Positions 43,117 to 51,960 of a stretch of 64,000 nt of DNA are shown piece after piece (positions within the stretch are counted from its first letter, which is position 1; every line of letters begins with the position of its first letter). Made by a program: the position numbers and the translations under genes. A model generated the notes under the pieces. That model worked only from the letters and a program-made list of their open reading frames with translations. It was not told the DNA's origin and made no database searches. Origin of the DNA: Streptomyces globosus (GTDB lineage Bacteria > Actinomycetota > Actinomycetes > Streptomycetales > Streptomycetaceae); assembly GCF_003325375.1 (NCBI RefSeq), contig NZ_CP030862.1, forward strand, positions 5,957,501 through 6,021,500, given 5' to 3'.

Positions 43117-44271
43117 TCAGAGGTTGCCGCGCTTGGCCTGCTCGCGCTCGATCGCCTCGAAGAGGGCCTTGAAGTTGCCCTTGCCGAAGCCCATCGAGCC
43201 GTGCCGCTCGATGATCTCGAAGAAGACGGTCGGGCGGTCCTGCACCGGCTTGGTGAAGATCTGCAGCAGGTAGCCGTCCTCGTCGCGGTCGGCGAGGATC
43301 TTCAGCTCGCGCAGGGTCTCGATCGGGACGCGGGTGTCGCCGACCCACTCGCCGAGGGTGTCGTAGTACGAGTCCGGGGTGTCGAGGAACTGCACGCCGG
43401 CGGCGCGCATCGAGCGGACCGTGGCCACGATGTCGTTCGAGGCGAGGGCGATGTGCTGGACGCCCGGGCCGTTGTAGAACTCCAGGTACTCGTCGATCTG
43501 CGACTTCTTCTTCGCGATCGCCGGCTCGTTGATCGGGAACTTCACCTTGAGGGTGCCGTCCGCGACGACCTTCGACATCAGGGCCGAGTACTCGGTCGCG
43601 ATGTCGTCGCCCACGAACTCCTTCATGTTCGTGAAGCCCATGACCTTGTTGTAGAAGCCGACCCACTCGTTCATGCGGCCGAGTTCGACGTTGCCGACGC
43701 AGTGGTCGATGGCCTGGAAGGTGCGCTTGGCCGGCGGCTCGACCATCGGGTCGACGGCGACGTAGCCGGGCAGGTACGGCCCGGTGTAGGCCTTGCGCTC
43801 GACCAGGGTGTGGCGGGTCTGGCCGTAGGTGGCGATGGCGGCGAGGACGACCGTGCCGTGCTCGTCGGAGACCTCGTACGGCTCGTCGAGGCCGCGGGCG
43901 CCCTGCTCGACGGCGTAGGCGTAGGCGGCGCGGACGTCGGGGACCTCGATCGCCAGGTCGATGACGCCGTCGCCGTGCTCGGCGACGTGCTCGGCGATGA
44001 AGCGGCCGCGGTCCGTGCTCGCCTTGATGACCGAGGTCAGCACGAAGCGCGCGGAGCCGTTGGTGAGGACGTAGCTCGCCGTCTCGCGGACGCCGTTCTC
44101 CGGTCCGGAGTAGGCGACGACCTTCATGCCGAACGCGGTGGAGTAGTAGTGCGCGGCCTGCTTGGCGTTGCCGACGGCGAAGACGACCGCGTCCATGCCC
44201 TTCACCGGGAAGGGGTCCGCCTCTCGCGCGGTGTGCGGGGTGGTTTCCAGGTTCACCAAAGACTCAGTCAT
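43117..44271 (-). CDS. hppD: 4-hydroxyphenylpyruvate dioxygenase
   Basis: A 384-residue vicinal-oxygen-chelate Fe(II) enzyme that converts 4-hydroxyphenylpyruvate to homogentisate in tyrosine catabolism. The two VOC halves are visible: N-terminal MDAVVFAVGNAKQAAHYYSTAFGMKVVAYSG, C-terminal AIDHCVGNVELGRMNEWVGFYNKVMGFTNMKEFV. Iron ligands: His in AIDHCVGN, His in GVQHIALASNDI, Glu in FFEIIERHGSMGFGKGNF. Divergent from an AsnC-type regulator that may control it. Confidence 0.97.
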   Translation of the reverse strand: MTESLVNLETTPHTAREADPFPVKGMDAVVFAVGNAKQAAHYYSTAFGMKVVAYSGPENGVRETASYVLTNGSARFVLTSVIKASTDRGRFIAEHVAEHGDGVIDLAIEVPDVRAAYAYAVEQGARGLDEPYEVSDEHGTVVLAAIATYGQTRHTLVERKAYTGPYLPGYVAVDPMVEPPAKRTFQAIDHCVGNVELGRMNEWVGFYNKVMGFTNMKEFVGDDIATEYSALMSKVVADGTLKVKFPINEPAIAKKKSQIDEYLEFYNGPGVQHIALASNDIVATVRSMRAAGVQFLDTPDSYYDTLGEWVGDTRVPIETLRELKILADRDEDGYLLQIFTKPVQDRPTVFFEIIERHGSMGFGKGNFKALFEAIEREQAKRGNL

Positions 44272-44413
44272 GAGCGCAGAGTCCCGCCGATCCACAAGCT
44301 GCGCAATAGTTTCCTGATCTGCTGTACACATTGCCCAGCTGTGGCGCAGCATGGCTGAGACATCTGTGCAGGATGACCACTCCCGCGCAGTACCGAGCAG
44401 ACAGGGACGGGTC

Positions 44414-44884
44414 ATGGGCATCGACGGACTCGACGGCCGCCTCATCGTGCTGCTGGCCCGCGAGCCGCGGATCGGCGTACTGGAGGCCTCGCGCCGGCTG
44501 GGCGTGGCGCGGGGCACGGTGCAGGCGCGGCTGGACCGGCTCCAGTCGAGCGGGGTGATCCGCGGCTTCGGCCCGCAGGTCGACCCGGCGGCGCTGGGCT
44601 ACCCGGTGACGGCGTTCGCCACGCTGGAGATCAAGCAGGGGCAGGGTGCCGACGTACGGGCGCACCTGGGCGGGGTGCCGGAGGTGCTGGAGCTGCACAC
44701 GACGACCGGTCACGGGGACATGCTGTGCCGGCTGGTGGCCCGCTCGAACGCCGACCTCCAGCGGGTGATCGACAAGGTGGTGGGCTTCGAGGGGATCGTG
44801 CGGGCGTCGACGGCGATCGTGATGGAGAACCCGGTACCGCTGCGCGTGATCCCGCTGGTGGAGCAGGCGGCGCAGGAGGGCTGA
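44414..44884 (+). CDS. Lrp/AsnC-family transcriptional regulator
   Basis: A 156-residue regulator: a DNA-binding winged helix (LDGRLIVLLAREPRIGVLEASRRLGVARGTVQARLDRLQSSGVI) and a RAM ligand-binding domain (TAFATLEIKQGQGADVRAHLGGVPEVLELHTTTGHGDMLCRLVARS). The ATG at 44414 is preferred by AGGGACGGG upstream; an ATG at 44351 would add 21 residues. Being divergent from hppD suggests control of tyrosine catabolism, as Lrp-type proteins often regulate adjacent catabolic genes. Confidence 0.9.
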   Translation: MGIDGLDGRLIVLLAREPRIGVLEASRRLGVARGTVQARLDRLQSSGVIRGFGPQVDPAALGYPVTAFATLEIKQGQGADVRAHLGGVPEVLELHTTTGHGDMLCRLVARSNADLQRVIDKVVGFEGIVRASTAIVMENPVPLRVIPLVEQAAQEG

Positions 44885-44913
44885 TCCGGAGGCAAAGTTT
44901 CCAAAGAAAGCGT

Positions 44914-44945
44914 TGCAAAGAAATCCTTGCACAGGTTTCTTTGCA
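44914..44945. promoter_or_regulatory. Inverted-repeat operator before the HTH regulator
   Basis: TGCAAAGAAA (44914-44923) and TTTCTTTGCA (44936-44945) are exact complements with a 12-nt spacer. CAAAGAAA is repeated again at 44902-44909. The stretch is strikingly AT-rich for this genome, ends 17 nt before the regulator's ATG and is probably its own autoregulatory operator. Confidence 0.8.
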
Positions 44946-44961
44946 TACTTAGGGTGGGGGC

Positions 44962-45549
44962 ATGCCCGAGAAGCCCGAGGCCCCCCAGCTCCAGAACCGC
45001 ACCCTCGACGCCCGCTCCCTGCGCGGCCTCGCCCACCCTCTGCGCATCCGCCTGCTGGGCGCCCTGCGCCAGGACGGGCCGGCGACCGCCTCCGGGCTGG
45101 CCGAGCGGCTCGGCGAGTCCAGCGGCGCCACCAGCTACCACCTGCGCCAGCTCGCCGCGCACGGGTTCGTCGAGGACGCCCCGGGCCGCGGCAGGGGGCG
45201 CGAGCGCTGGTGGCAGGCGGCGCACGACGGCACCGTCTTCGACGAGCAGCTCCTCTACGACGAGGACCCCGCCACCCGGGGCGCCGCCGACCTCTTCCTG
45301 CACGAGGTCGCGACGATCCACACGCAGGAGGTCGGCACCTTCCTGGGCAACGCCCACACCTGGTCCCCGCAGTGGCGCCGCAGCTCGGACATCAGCGACT
45401 TCACCCTCCGGCTCACCCCCGAGCAGGCGGCCGAACTCGTGGCCCGGATGCACGACCTGGTCGAGTCCTACCGGGACGCACCGCAATCCGCGGACACCGA
45501 GACCGTACGCGTCCACACGCACATGCTCCCGCGCCGCTCGGCCGGATAG
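44962..45549 (+). CDS. ArsR-like winged-helix regulator
   Basis: A 195-residue protein with an ArsR/DUF5937-like winged helix at residues 15-80: SLRGLAHPLRIRLLGALRQDGPATASGLAERLGESSGATSYHLRQLAAHGFVEDAPG. The C-terminal domain is acidic with no metal-binding CxC motif, so metal sensing is unlikely. It begins an apparent operon with a small protein and an MFS pump, and has its own inverted-repeat operator. Probably a repressor of the pump. Confidence 0.88.
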   Translation: MPEKPEAPQLQNRTLDARSLRGLAHPLRIRLLGALRQDGPATASGLAERLGESSGATSYHLRQLAAHGFVEDAPGRGRGRERWWQAAHDGTVFDEQLLYDEDPATRGAADLFLHEVATIHTQEVGTFLGNAHTWSPQWRRSSDISDFTLRLTPEQAAELVARMHDLVESYRDAPQSADTETVRVHTHMLPRRSAG

Positions 45550-45685
45550 CCCCGCCCGGCGGCGCCGCACCGGCGCCGCCGACCGCATCCCGCCACCGCC
45601 CCGGCGCCGCGACTGCCCGCCCTGCCGCGCCGCGGTCCGCCGCACCCTCCCCCGCGCCTTCCCACCCCACAGAGGGAGATTTGTC

Positions 45686-45922
45686 ATGCACACCTTCGTT
45701 CATACCGAGATCGCCGCCGGCCTCGCCACCCGCGCCCACGCCGCCCGCACCGCCGAACTCGCCGCCGCGGCCGCCGCCGCACACCCCACCCGCGGGGCGG
45801 CCCGCCCCCGCACACCCCTCGCACCCGCCCTGCGCGCCCGCCTCGGCGAGGCCCTCGTACAGGCCGGCACCCGACTGCTGGAGCCCGTCGAGGCCGCCCG
45901 CCTCCCCACCCGGCCCGCCTGA
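45686..45922 (+). CDS. Small Ala-rich protein between regulator and pump
   Basis: A 78-residue helical, Ala-rich protein (FVHTEIAAGLATRAHAARTAELAAAAAAAHP), ending in a more ordered-looking PLAPALRARLGEALVQAGTRLLE. AGAGGGAG precedes the ATG by about 8 nt, and its TGA overlaps the ATG of the MFS gene, so the two are coupled. No family recognised. Confidence 0.75.
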   Translation: MHTFVHTEIAAGLATRAHAARTAELAAAAAAAHPTRGAARPRTPLAPALRARLGEALVQAGTRLLEPVEAARLPTRPA

Positions 45923-47247
45923 TGAGCAGGCGCCCCCTCGCGGCCGTCCTCGCCGCCAACACCGTCTCCACCGCCGGGAGTTCGCTGACCCTGATCGGCG
46001 TCCCCTGGTTCGTGCTGCAGACCACCGGCAGCGCCGGACGGGCCGGCGTCGTCGCCTTCTGCGCCACCCTGCCCGTCGTCGTCGCCGCCCTCGCCGGCGG
46101 TCCCGTCATCGACCGGATCGGCCGCCGCCGCATCTCCGCCGCCTCCGACCTCGTGTGCGCGCTCGCCGTCGCCGCGATCCCGCTGCTGCACCACGCACAC
46201 CTGCTGGAGTTCTGGATGCTGTGCGCGCTGATGGCCGTCACCGGCCTCGTGCACACCCCGGGCCTGACCGCCCGCAGCGTCCTCCTGCCCAACCTCGCCG
46301 AGCACGCCGGGACCACCGTCATCCGCGCCGCGAGCCTCTACGACGCCGCCTCGCGCGGTGCCCGCATGGTCGGGGCCGCCGCGGCCGGCGTCCTCATCGC
46401 GGCCCTCGGCGCGGAGGCCGTCCTGCTGGTGGACGCCGCCACCTACGCCGCCTCCGCACTGCTCGTCGCCGCGCTGGTCCGCGGCATCCCTGCCGCGGAC
46501 CCCCAACCCCGCTCGGGCGAGGCGTCGTTCGCCCGCTACCGGGCCGAACTCGCCGAGGGCTGGGCCTTCCTGACCCGGTCCCGGCTGCTGCTCGGCATCA
46601 CCGTGATGGTCATGGCGACCAACGGCCTCGACCAGGGCTGGGCCTCCGTCCTGCTGCCCGTCGACGGCCGCGACGACCTCGGCGGCGCCACCGCCGTCGG
46701 CCTGCTCATGTCCCTCTTCGGCGGTTCCGCGCTCCTCGGCGCCCTCCTCTACGGGGCCTGGGGCGAGCGGTTCCCCCGCCGCACCGTCTTCGCCGCCGCG
46801 TTCCTCCTCTGCGGCGCGCCCCGCTACGCCGTCGCCGCCCTCACCGACACCGCGCTGCCGCTCGCCGTGACGATGGCGCTCGCCGGACTCGGCGCCGGCA
46901 TGCTCAACCCGGTGCTGACGACCGTGATGTACGAGAAGGTCCCCGAGGAGCTGCGCAGCCGGGTCGCCGGCGTCGGCACCGCCGGCTGCGAGCTGGCGAT
47001 GCCGATGGGCGGCCTCGCCGCGGGCCTGCTGGCCGCCGCGTACGGCGCGCCCACCGCGCTGCTCGCGTTCGGCGGGGTCTACCTGCTGGCCACGCTCTCC
47101 CCGCTGGCCTTCCCGTCCTGGCGGTCCATGGAGCGCACCCTGCCGCCGGGCGGGGAGGACGAGTCGGCCGGCGCCGTCAGCAGGACGGGGGCTCCTCGCC
47201 CCGGTTCAGCGAGCGCAGCGACTCCACCGCGCCCTTCAGGGAGCTGA
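45922..47247 (+). CDS. MFS efflux transporter
   Basis: A 441-residue protein with twelve membrane helices: LAAVLAANTVSTAGSSLTLIGVPWFVLQTTGSAG, the motif-A loop GGPVIDRIGRRR between helices 2 and 3, and a second half with LMSLFGGSALLGALLYGAWGERFPRR. This matches MFS_1/MFS_3-type pumps like the enterobactin exporter EntS branch. Probably drug efflux controlled by the HTH regulator upstream. The last 28 residues are low complexity and overlap the convergent S16 gene by 71 nt. Confidence 0.9.
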   Translation: MSRRPLAAVLAANTVSTAGSSLTLIGVPWFVLQTTGSAGRAGVVAFCATLPVVVAALAGGPVIDRIGRRRISAASDLVCALAVAAIPLLHHAHLLEFWMLCALMAVTGLVHTPGLTARSVLLPNLAEHAGTTVIRAASLYDAASRGARMVGAAAAGVLIAALGAEAVLLVDAATYAASALLVAALVRGIPAADPQPRSGEASFARYRAELAEGWAFLTRSRLLLGITVMVMATNGLDQGWASVLLPVDGRDDLGGATAVGLLMSLFGGSALLGALLYGAWGERFPRRTVFAAAFLLCGAPRYAVAALTDTALPLAVTMALAGLGAGMLNPVLTTVMYEKVPEELRSRVAGVGTAGCELAMPMGGLAAGLLAAAYGAPTALLAFGGVYLLATLSPLAFPSWRSMERTLPPGGEDESAGAVSRTGAPRPGSASAATPPRPSGS

Positions 47248-47974
47248 CGGGGACGAGCCGCAGCCCCTCCGGCGCCTCGGCCTTCGCGTCCGCGCACTCC
47301 GCCTGCGGTACGAGGAAGACGCTCGCGCCGTCCCGGCGGGCCGCCTGCGTCTTGAGGGCCACCCCGCCGACCGGGCCGACCCGGCCGTCCGCACTGATCG
47401 TGCCCGTCCCGGCGACGCTGCGGCCGCCCGTCAGGTCGCCGCCGCTGCCGTCGCCGTCGAGCTTGTCGATGATGCCGAGGGAGAAGAGCAGGCCGGCGGA
47501 CGGGCCGCCGACGTCCGCCAGGTTGAGGTCGACCTTGACGTCCTTCGGGTCGAGGCGCAGGTAGCCGAGGGCCGCCGAGGTCGCGTTCGTCTGCGAGGCG
47601 GTCATCTGCTTCAGGTTGTGCGCCTCGATCTCCTCGTCGCTGCCGCCGGAGGGGTAGACGGCCTCCTTCGGCAGCACCGACCGGCTGCCGTCGAACCAGT
47701 CGTCCAGGAGCTGCGGCAGGCGGACCACCGCCGACGGCCCGGTCGCCTGGATCGTGGTCATGCGCAGCTCGCCCCTGGTCGGCCGGGTCGGAGCGCCGCT
47801 GACGGTGATCACGGGCTTTCCGTCGCGGTCGCCCAGCACGTCGGCCGTGAGCCCGGGCTGGGCGATCACGAACGGCAGCGGTGCCAGGGCCGCCACGGCG
47901 AACAGGCCGAGCACGGGCACGGCGCAGACGGCCAGGGCGGCGGGACGCGAGAGGCGTGAGAGGACGGAGAGCAC
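47177..47974 (-). CDS. Membrane-anchored S16 (Lon-like) serine protease
   Basis: A 265-residue protein: one membrane anchor (LAVCAVPVLGLFAVAALAPLPFVIA), a stalk domain, and a Lon-type protease domain with the catalytic dyad Ser159 (LADVGGPSAGLLFSLG) and Lys208 (VGGVALKTQAARRDGASVFLVP). There is no ATPase or clear PDZ domain. Such YlbL-like proteins act outside the membrane on unfolded or specific partners. TAGATT at 47986-47981 ends 6 nt before the GTG start, so the mRNA may be leaderless. Confidence 0.88.
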   Translation of the reverse strand: MLSVLSRLSRPAALAVCAVPVLGLFAVAALAPLPFVIAQPGLTADVLGDRDGKPVITVSGAPTRPTRGELRMTTIQATGPSAVVRLPQLLDDWFDGSRSVLPKEAVYPSGGSDEEIEAHNLKQMTASQTNATSAALGYLRLDPKDVKVDLNLADVGGPSAGLLFSLGIIDKLDGDGSGGDLTGGRSVAGTGTISADGRVGPVGGVALKTQAARRDGASVFLVPQAECADAKAEAPEGLRLVPVSSLKGAVESLRSLNRGEEPPSC

Positions 47975-48074
47975 CCGGCCAATCTATCGGGCCCGCCGGG
48001 CCCGCCCCCGCCGGCCGGGCGGGGCAATGGCCGGAGGCCGGCGCAGGCGGGGCTCCCTGCGCCCGCCCCGGCCG

Positions 48075-48716
48075 TCAGCGCAGGGCGTCGGCGACCTCGC
48101 GGGCCGCGTCCACGACCCGCGGGCCCACCCGCTCGGGCACGGCGTCCGAGAGCATGACCACGCCGACGCTGCCCTCCAGTCCGGTGACGCCCGTCAGCGG
48201 GGCGGCGGCGCCGCTCGCGCCCGCCTCCAGCTCGCCGTGCGTCAGCGTGTACCCGGGCTCGATGAGGGTGCCCTGGCGGGCCGCGAGTATCGCCCGGCCG
48301 GCGGCCCCCCGGTCCAGCGGATGCCGGAAGCCGGCCCGGTAGGCCACGTGGTAGTCGGTCCAGGTGGGCTCCACGACGGCGACGGCCAGCGCCTCCGTCC
48401 CGTCGACGAGCGTCAGGTGTGCCGTGGCGCCGATGTCCTCGGCGAGGGACCGCAGCGCCGGCAGCGCGGCCTCCCGTACGAGCGGGTGGACCTGCCGGCC
48501 CAGCCTCAGCACGCCGAGCCCGACGCGGGCCCGGCCGCCGAGGTCGCGGCGGACCAGGGCGTGCTGTTCGAGCGTCGCCAACAGGCGGTAGACCACGGTG
48601 CGGTTGACACCGAGGCGGTTGGAGAGCTCGGTGACGGTCAGACCGTGGTCGGTGTCCGCGAGCAGCTTGAGGACTCGGAGCCCCCGGTCGAGAGTCTGTG
48701 AGGTTTCCGCGGTCAC
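48075..48716 (-). CDS. IclR-family transcriptional regulator
   Basis: A 213-residue regulator: winged helix at 1-60 (SQTLDRGLRVLKLLADTDHGLTVTELSNRLGVNRTVVYRLLATLEQHALV) and an IclR ligand domain (ALRSLAEDIGATAHLTLVDGTEALAVAVVEP, GAAGRAILAA, SVGVVMLSDAVPE). GTG at 48716 has GGAGGGG 4 nt upstream. Effector unknown. The longer upstream frame is not protein-like. Confidence 0.9.
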   Translation of the reverse strand: MTAETSQTLDRGLRVLKLLADTDHGLTVTELSNRLGVNRTVVYRLLATLEQHALVRRDLGGRARVGLGVLRLGRQVHPLVREAALPALRSLAEDIGATAHLTLVDGTEALAVAVVEPTWTDYHVAYRAGFRHPLDRGAAGRAILAARQGTLIEPGYTLTHGELEAGASGAAAPLTGVTGLEGSVGVVMLSDAVPERVGPRVVDAAREVADALR

Positions 48717-49034
48717 GACGCCCCTCCCTCGTTGGTGAGCGGCGGTGACTCTCTTCGGTTGAGCGGCGCCGGTCCCACGGCGACGCACGGAGAGGCCGCC
48801 GGTAGCGGCCATGGCACCGGCTGCGCTCCCGCGGCGGCGCTGCCACGGGGCGTTTCGATGCGGGGACAGTAGCGAGCGGGTCCGCTCAGCGGAAGTCCTC
48901 GTCCAGAATCCGGGCACGAACGGGTCTTTTGTGTCGGTTCACGACCGCTTCCGGTCCGGGAATGCGCCCCATGCGCCCCGGAACCCCCGTCGCATCCCAC
49001 GAGTTGGGCGACAACCGGCCGCCTGTCGAAACGG
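48717..49034. other. Intergenic region upstream of the IclR gene
   Basis: 318 nt with no convincing gene on either strand; it should contain the IclR promoter, but no clear -10/-35 pair was found. The helicase terminator lies just beyond at 49035-49090. Confidence 0.5.
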
Positions 49035-49090
49035 CGGCGGGGCGGACCGGCGCAGCCCCGTACGAAGCTCTGCACCGGTCCGCCCCGCCG
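49035..49090 (-). terminator. Terminator of the helicase gene
   Basis: CGGCGGGGCGGACCGG and CCGGTCCGCCCCGCCG are exact 16-bp complements, separated by a 24-nt loop, starting 33 nt after the helicase stop codon. Confidence 0.75.
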
Positions 49091-49122
49091 CGCGGGAGGA
49101 CCACCGCCCCCGCGGGGGGGGG

Positions 49123-50910
49123 TCACCGCATCCGGGTGGCCCACTCCTGGACCTTCTTGATCCGCTCCTTCAGCTGCCCGGCCGTCGCCTCCGCGCTCGG
49201 CGGGCCGCCGCACACGCGGCGCAGCTCGGTGTGGATCACCCCGTGCGGCTTGCCGCTCTGGTGGACGTACGCGCCGACCATCGTGTTCAGCGACCGGCGC
49301 AGCTCCAGCAGCTCCTTGTGCGAGACGACGGGCCGGCGCTCCGCCGGCAGCTCCAGCAGGTCCGCCTCCGCGTCCGGGCGGCGCCGGCTGTGCGCGATCT
49401 GCCGCGACTGCCGCTTCTGCAGCAGCAGCTGCACCTGCTCCGGCTCCAGCAGCCCCGGGATGCCGAGGTAGTCCTGCTCCTCCTCGCTGCCCGGGTGGGC
49501 CTGCATGCCGAACTCGGCGCCGTCGTACAGGACCCGGTCGAAGACGGCGTCGGACTCCAGCGCCTCGAAGGACATCTGCTCGTCCTCGCCGGTGTCCTCG
49601 TCCTCCTGCCGGTTGGCCTCCGCCATCTCCTTCTCGGACTCGGCGTACGGGTCGGCGTCCTCGCCCGCCTTCTTCGGCCGGTCGAGTACGTGGTCGCGCT
49701 CGACCTCCATCTCGTTGGCGAAGCCGAGCAGGTAGGGGATCGTCGGAAGGAACACGGAGGCGGTCTCGCCGCGCCTGCGCGAACGCACGAAGCGGCCGAC
49801 GGCCTGCGCGAAGAACAGCGGCGTCGAGATCGTCGTCGCGTACACGCCCACGGCGAGGCGGGGGACGTCGACGCCTTCGGACACCATCCGGACGGCGACC
49901 ATCCACCGGTCGTCGTTTCCGCTGAAGGTGTCGATGTGCTTCGAGGCGCCGGCGTCGTCGGACAGCACGAGCGTCGCCTTCGTACCGGTGATCTCCCGGA
50001 TCAGCTTGGCGTACGCGCGGGCCGAGTCCTGGTCGGAGGCGATGACGAGGCCGCCCGCGTCGGGGATGCTCTTGCGGACCTCCGACAGCCGCCGGTCGGC
50101 GGCCCGCAGCACGTTCGGCATCCAGTCGCCGCGCGGGTCGAGCGCGGTCCGCCAGGCCTGGCTGATCGCGTCCTTCGTCATCGGCTCGCCGAGGCGGGCC
50201 TCCAGCTCGTCGCCGGCCTTGGTGCGCCAGCGCATGTTGCCGCTGTACGAGAGGAAGATGACCGGCCGGACGACGCCGTCGCCCAGCGCGTTGCCGTAGC
50301 CGTACGTGTAGTCGGCGGCGGAGCGGCGGATGCCGTCGTTGCCCTCCTCGTACGTGACGAACGGGATCGGGTTGGTGTCCGAGCGGAACGGCGTCCCGGT
50401 CAGGGCCAGGCGGCGCGTCGCCGGGTCGAACGCCTCCAGGCAGGCCTCGCCCCAGGACTTCGAGTCGCCGGCGTGGTGGATCTCGTCGAGGATCACGAGG
50501 GTCTTGCGCTGCTCGCAGCGGTTGCGGTGCAGCATCGGCCGTACGCCGACACCCGCGTAGGTGACGGCGACACCGTGGTACTCGCGGCTCAGCGGGCCCG
50601 CCGAGTACTCGGGGTCCAGCCGGATGCCTATGCGGGCGGCGGCCTCCGCCCACTGCTTCTTCAGGTGCTCGGTCGGCGCGACCACCGTCACCTGCTGCAC
50701 GACGTGGTGGTGGAGCAGCCAGGAGGCGAGGGTGAGCGCGAAGGTGGTCTTGCCGGCGCCGGGGGTGGCGACGGCGAGGAAGTCACGCGGCTGGGTCTGG
50801 ATGTACTTGTCCAGCGCGCCCTGCTGCCAGGCACGCAGCTTGCTGGCGGTACCCCACGGCGCACGGCCGGGGAAGGCGGGTGAGAGGTGGTGGGAGGCGG
50901 TAGTAGTCAC
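49123..50910 (-). CDS. DEAD/DEAH-box helicase
   Basis: A 595-residue SF2 helicase. Motif I is TPGAGKTT (residues 49-56), motif II DEIH (142-145), motif III LTGTPFR, motif VI AQAVGRFVRSRRRGE; all are intact. The C-terminal 150 residues are acidic then helical (EKEMAEANRQEDEDTGEDEQ, LELRRSLNTMVGAYV). This resembles SSL2-like helicases of actinobacteria with an unknown role. GTG start. GGAGACC lies before it. No recognised partner nuclease nearby. Confidence 0.92.
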   Translation of the reverse strand: MTTTASHHLSPAFPGRAPWGTASKLRAWQQGALDKYIQTQPRDFLAVATPGAGKTTFALTLASWLLHHHVVQQVTVVAPTEHLKKQWAEAAARIGIRLDPEYSAGPLSREYHGVAVTYAGVGVRPMLHRNRCEQRKTLVILDEIHHAGDSKSWGEACLEAFDPATRRLALTGTPFRSDTNPIPFVTYEEGNDGIRRSAADYTYGYGNALGDGVVRPVIFLSYSGNMRWRTKAGDELEARLGEPMTKDAISQAWRTALDPRGDWMPNVLRAADRRLSEVRKSIPDAGGLVIASDQDSARAYAKLIREITGTKATLVLSDDAGASKHIDTFSGNDDRWMVAVRMVSEGVDVPRLAVGVYATTISTPLFFAQAVGRFVRSRRRGETASVFLPTIPYLLGFANEMEVERDHVLDRPKKAGEDADPYAESEKEMAEANRQEDEDTGEDEQMSFEALESDAVFDRVLYDGAEFGMQAHPGSEEEQDYLGIPGLLEPEQVQLLLQKRQSRQIAHSRRRPDAEADLLELPAERRPVVSHKELLELRRSLNTMVGAYVHQSGKPHGVIHTELRRVCGGPPSAEATAGQLKERIKKVQEWATRMR

Positions 50911-51160
50911 GGTCTCCGGTTCGGGCTCTCGGCGGCGGTCGTTCGAAGGACAACCGGGCCACCCTACCGGGGCCGGCGAACCCCCGCCGGTGGGACGGGG
51001 CCGTGACCTCGGGCGGTGCGGCGAGCGTCACATCGGGGGGAGCGGGGGGCTCCTGCGGGGTTGGCGAAAAGGCGGGGGCCGGAGGGGCCGGGGTGAAAGG
51101 CGCACCGGTGTTGCGCCGGATGGCGGCGGAGTAGCCGGGGGGGACGGGGAGGCGCGGGCG

Positions 51161-51306
51161 GGCGTCCCGCGCAGTCCGATCGTTTCCGGGGCGGGCCGGT
51201 CCCTCAAGGGCGCTCCTCCTTCGTCGTCGCGTCGCTGCGCGATGGCCCTCCGGGCCACCCTTGACCGACCGACCCGCCCCGGAAAGCAAGGACTGTCGGG
51301 AAGCCC
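51161..51306 (-). repeat. Palindromic element, copy A
   Basis: Inner arms 51183-51210 and 51258-51285 are complementary at 25 of 28 positions. Further out, GGGCGTCCCGCGCAGTCC and GGACTGTCGGGAAGCCC are imperfect complements. The reverse complement of its 51226-51265 core equals 51855-51894 of copy B at 39 of 40 positions. Strand given as minus because it is inverted relative to copy B. Confidence 0.85.
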
Positions 51307-51492
51307 AGGGGGAACGGGAGGGGGACGGGACTCCGGCCCAGCCATGGCGAGCCGTTCCCAGCAGCCGCCACTGCCCACCTCGGCCCTCGGAAGCACCATG
51401 CCAAGGCGGAGTCGGCCCTGCCGCCACCGATCGCTACGTGCGCACCCCACGACGGCGACTGCGGCTGCCGCAAGCAAGCCGGGAGGGAGGCA

Positions 51493-51529
51493 GGAAGGCG
51501 GGAAGGCGGGAAGGCGGGAAGGCGGGAAA
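51493..51529. repeat. 8-bp tandem repeat, about 4.5 copies
   Basis: GGAAGGCG repeated head to tail between the two palindromic elements. Low complexity; probably slippage. Confidence 0.85.
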
Positions 51530-51807
51530 CGATGCGTCGCACGTCATTTCGTGCGCACTGGACGACGGCGAGCGGTGGATGGCCGGCCACCACACACGAC
51601 ACGGCCATACGGCGATCAACCGCACCCGGCACAGCGGCCGGCCGCCGGCCCCGCGGAAGCACGTGGCGATCAGTGGCGGCCTGGCGCTCGGACGGCGGGC
51701 GGCCGCCACACAACCGGGACCACGTAGCGATCGGCGGCGCCCTGCGACAGGGATAGGGCTGCGTGACGCGGGCGGGTGGCGGAGGTCCCTCCAGGCCGCT
51801 CCCCCTC

Positions 51808-51960
51808 CTGGGGGCTTCCCGGCAGCTCTTTGTCTTTCCGGTGCGGGCCGGCTTGTCAAGGGTGGCCCGAAGGGCCATCGCGCAGCGACGCGACCAGCGG
51901 GAGCGCCCTTTACAAGCCGGCCCGCACCGGAACGACAATGGGCAGCCGGGAAGCCCCCAG
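51808..51960 (+). repeat. Palindromic element, copy B, 153 bp
   Basis: Terminal 16-bp inverted repeats are perfect (51808-51823 and 51945-51960, CTGGGGGCTTCCCGGC type). A second perfect 21-bp inverted repeat lies inside (51836-51856 and 51912-51932, TTCCGGTGCGGGCCGGCTTGT is its left arm in two parts: TTCCGGTGCG then GGCCGGCTTGT). The centre is the 40-nt core shared with copy A. The shape suits a MITE or a structured RNA gene. Confidence 0.9.

Noticed and set aside
43094..43117. GGTGC pentanucleotide tandem as a regulatory element
   Set aside because: Short and low complexity, between a terminator and a stop codon; slippage is enough to explain it.
44351..44414. Upstream ATG as start of the AsnC-type regulator
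   Set aside because: No ribosome site and the added residues lack structure; kept as an alternative only, since the ATG at 44414 has AGGGACGGG upstream.
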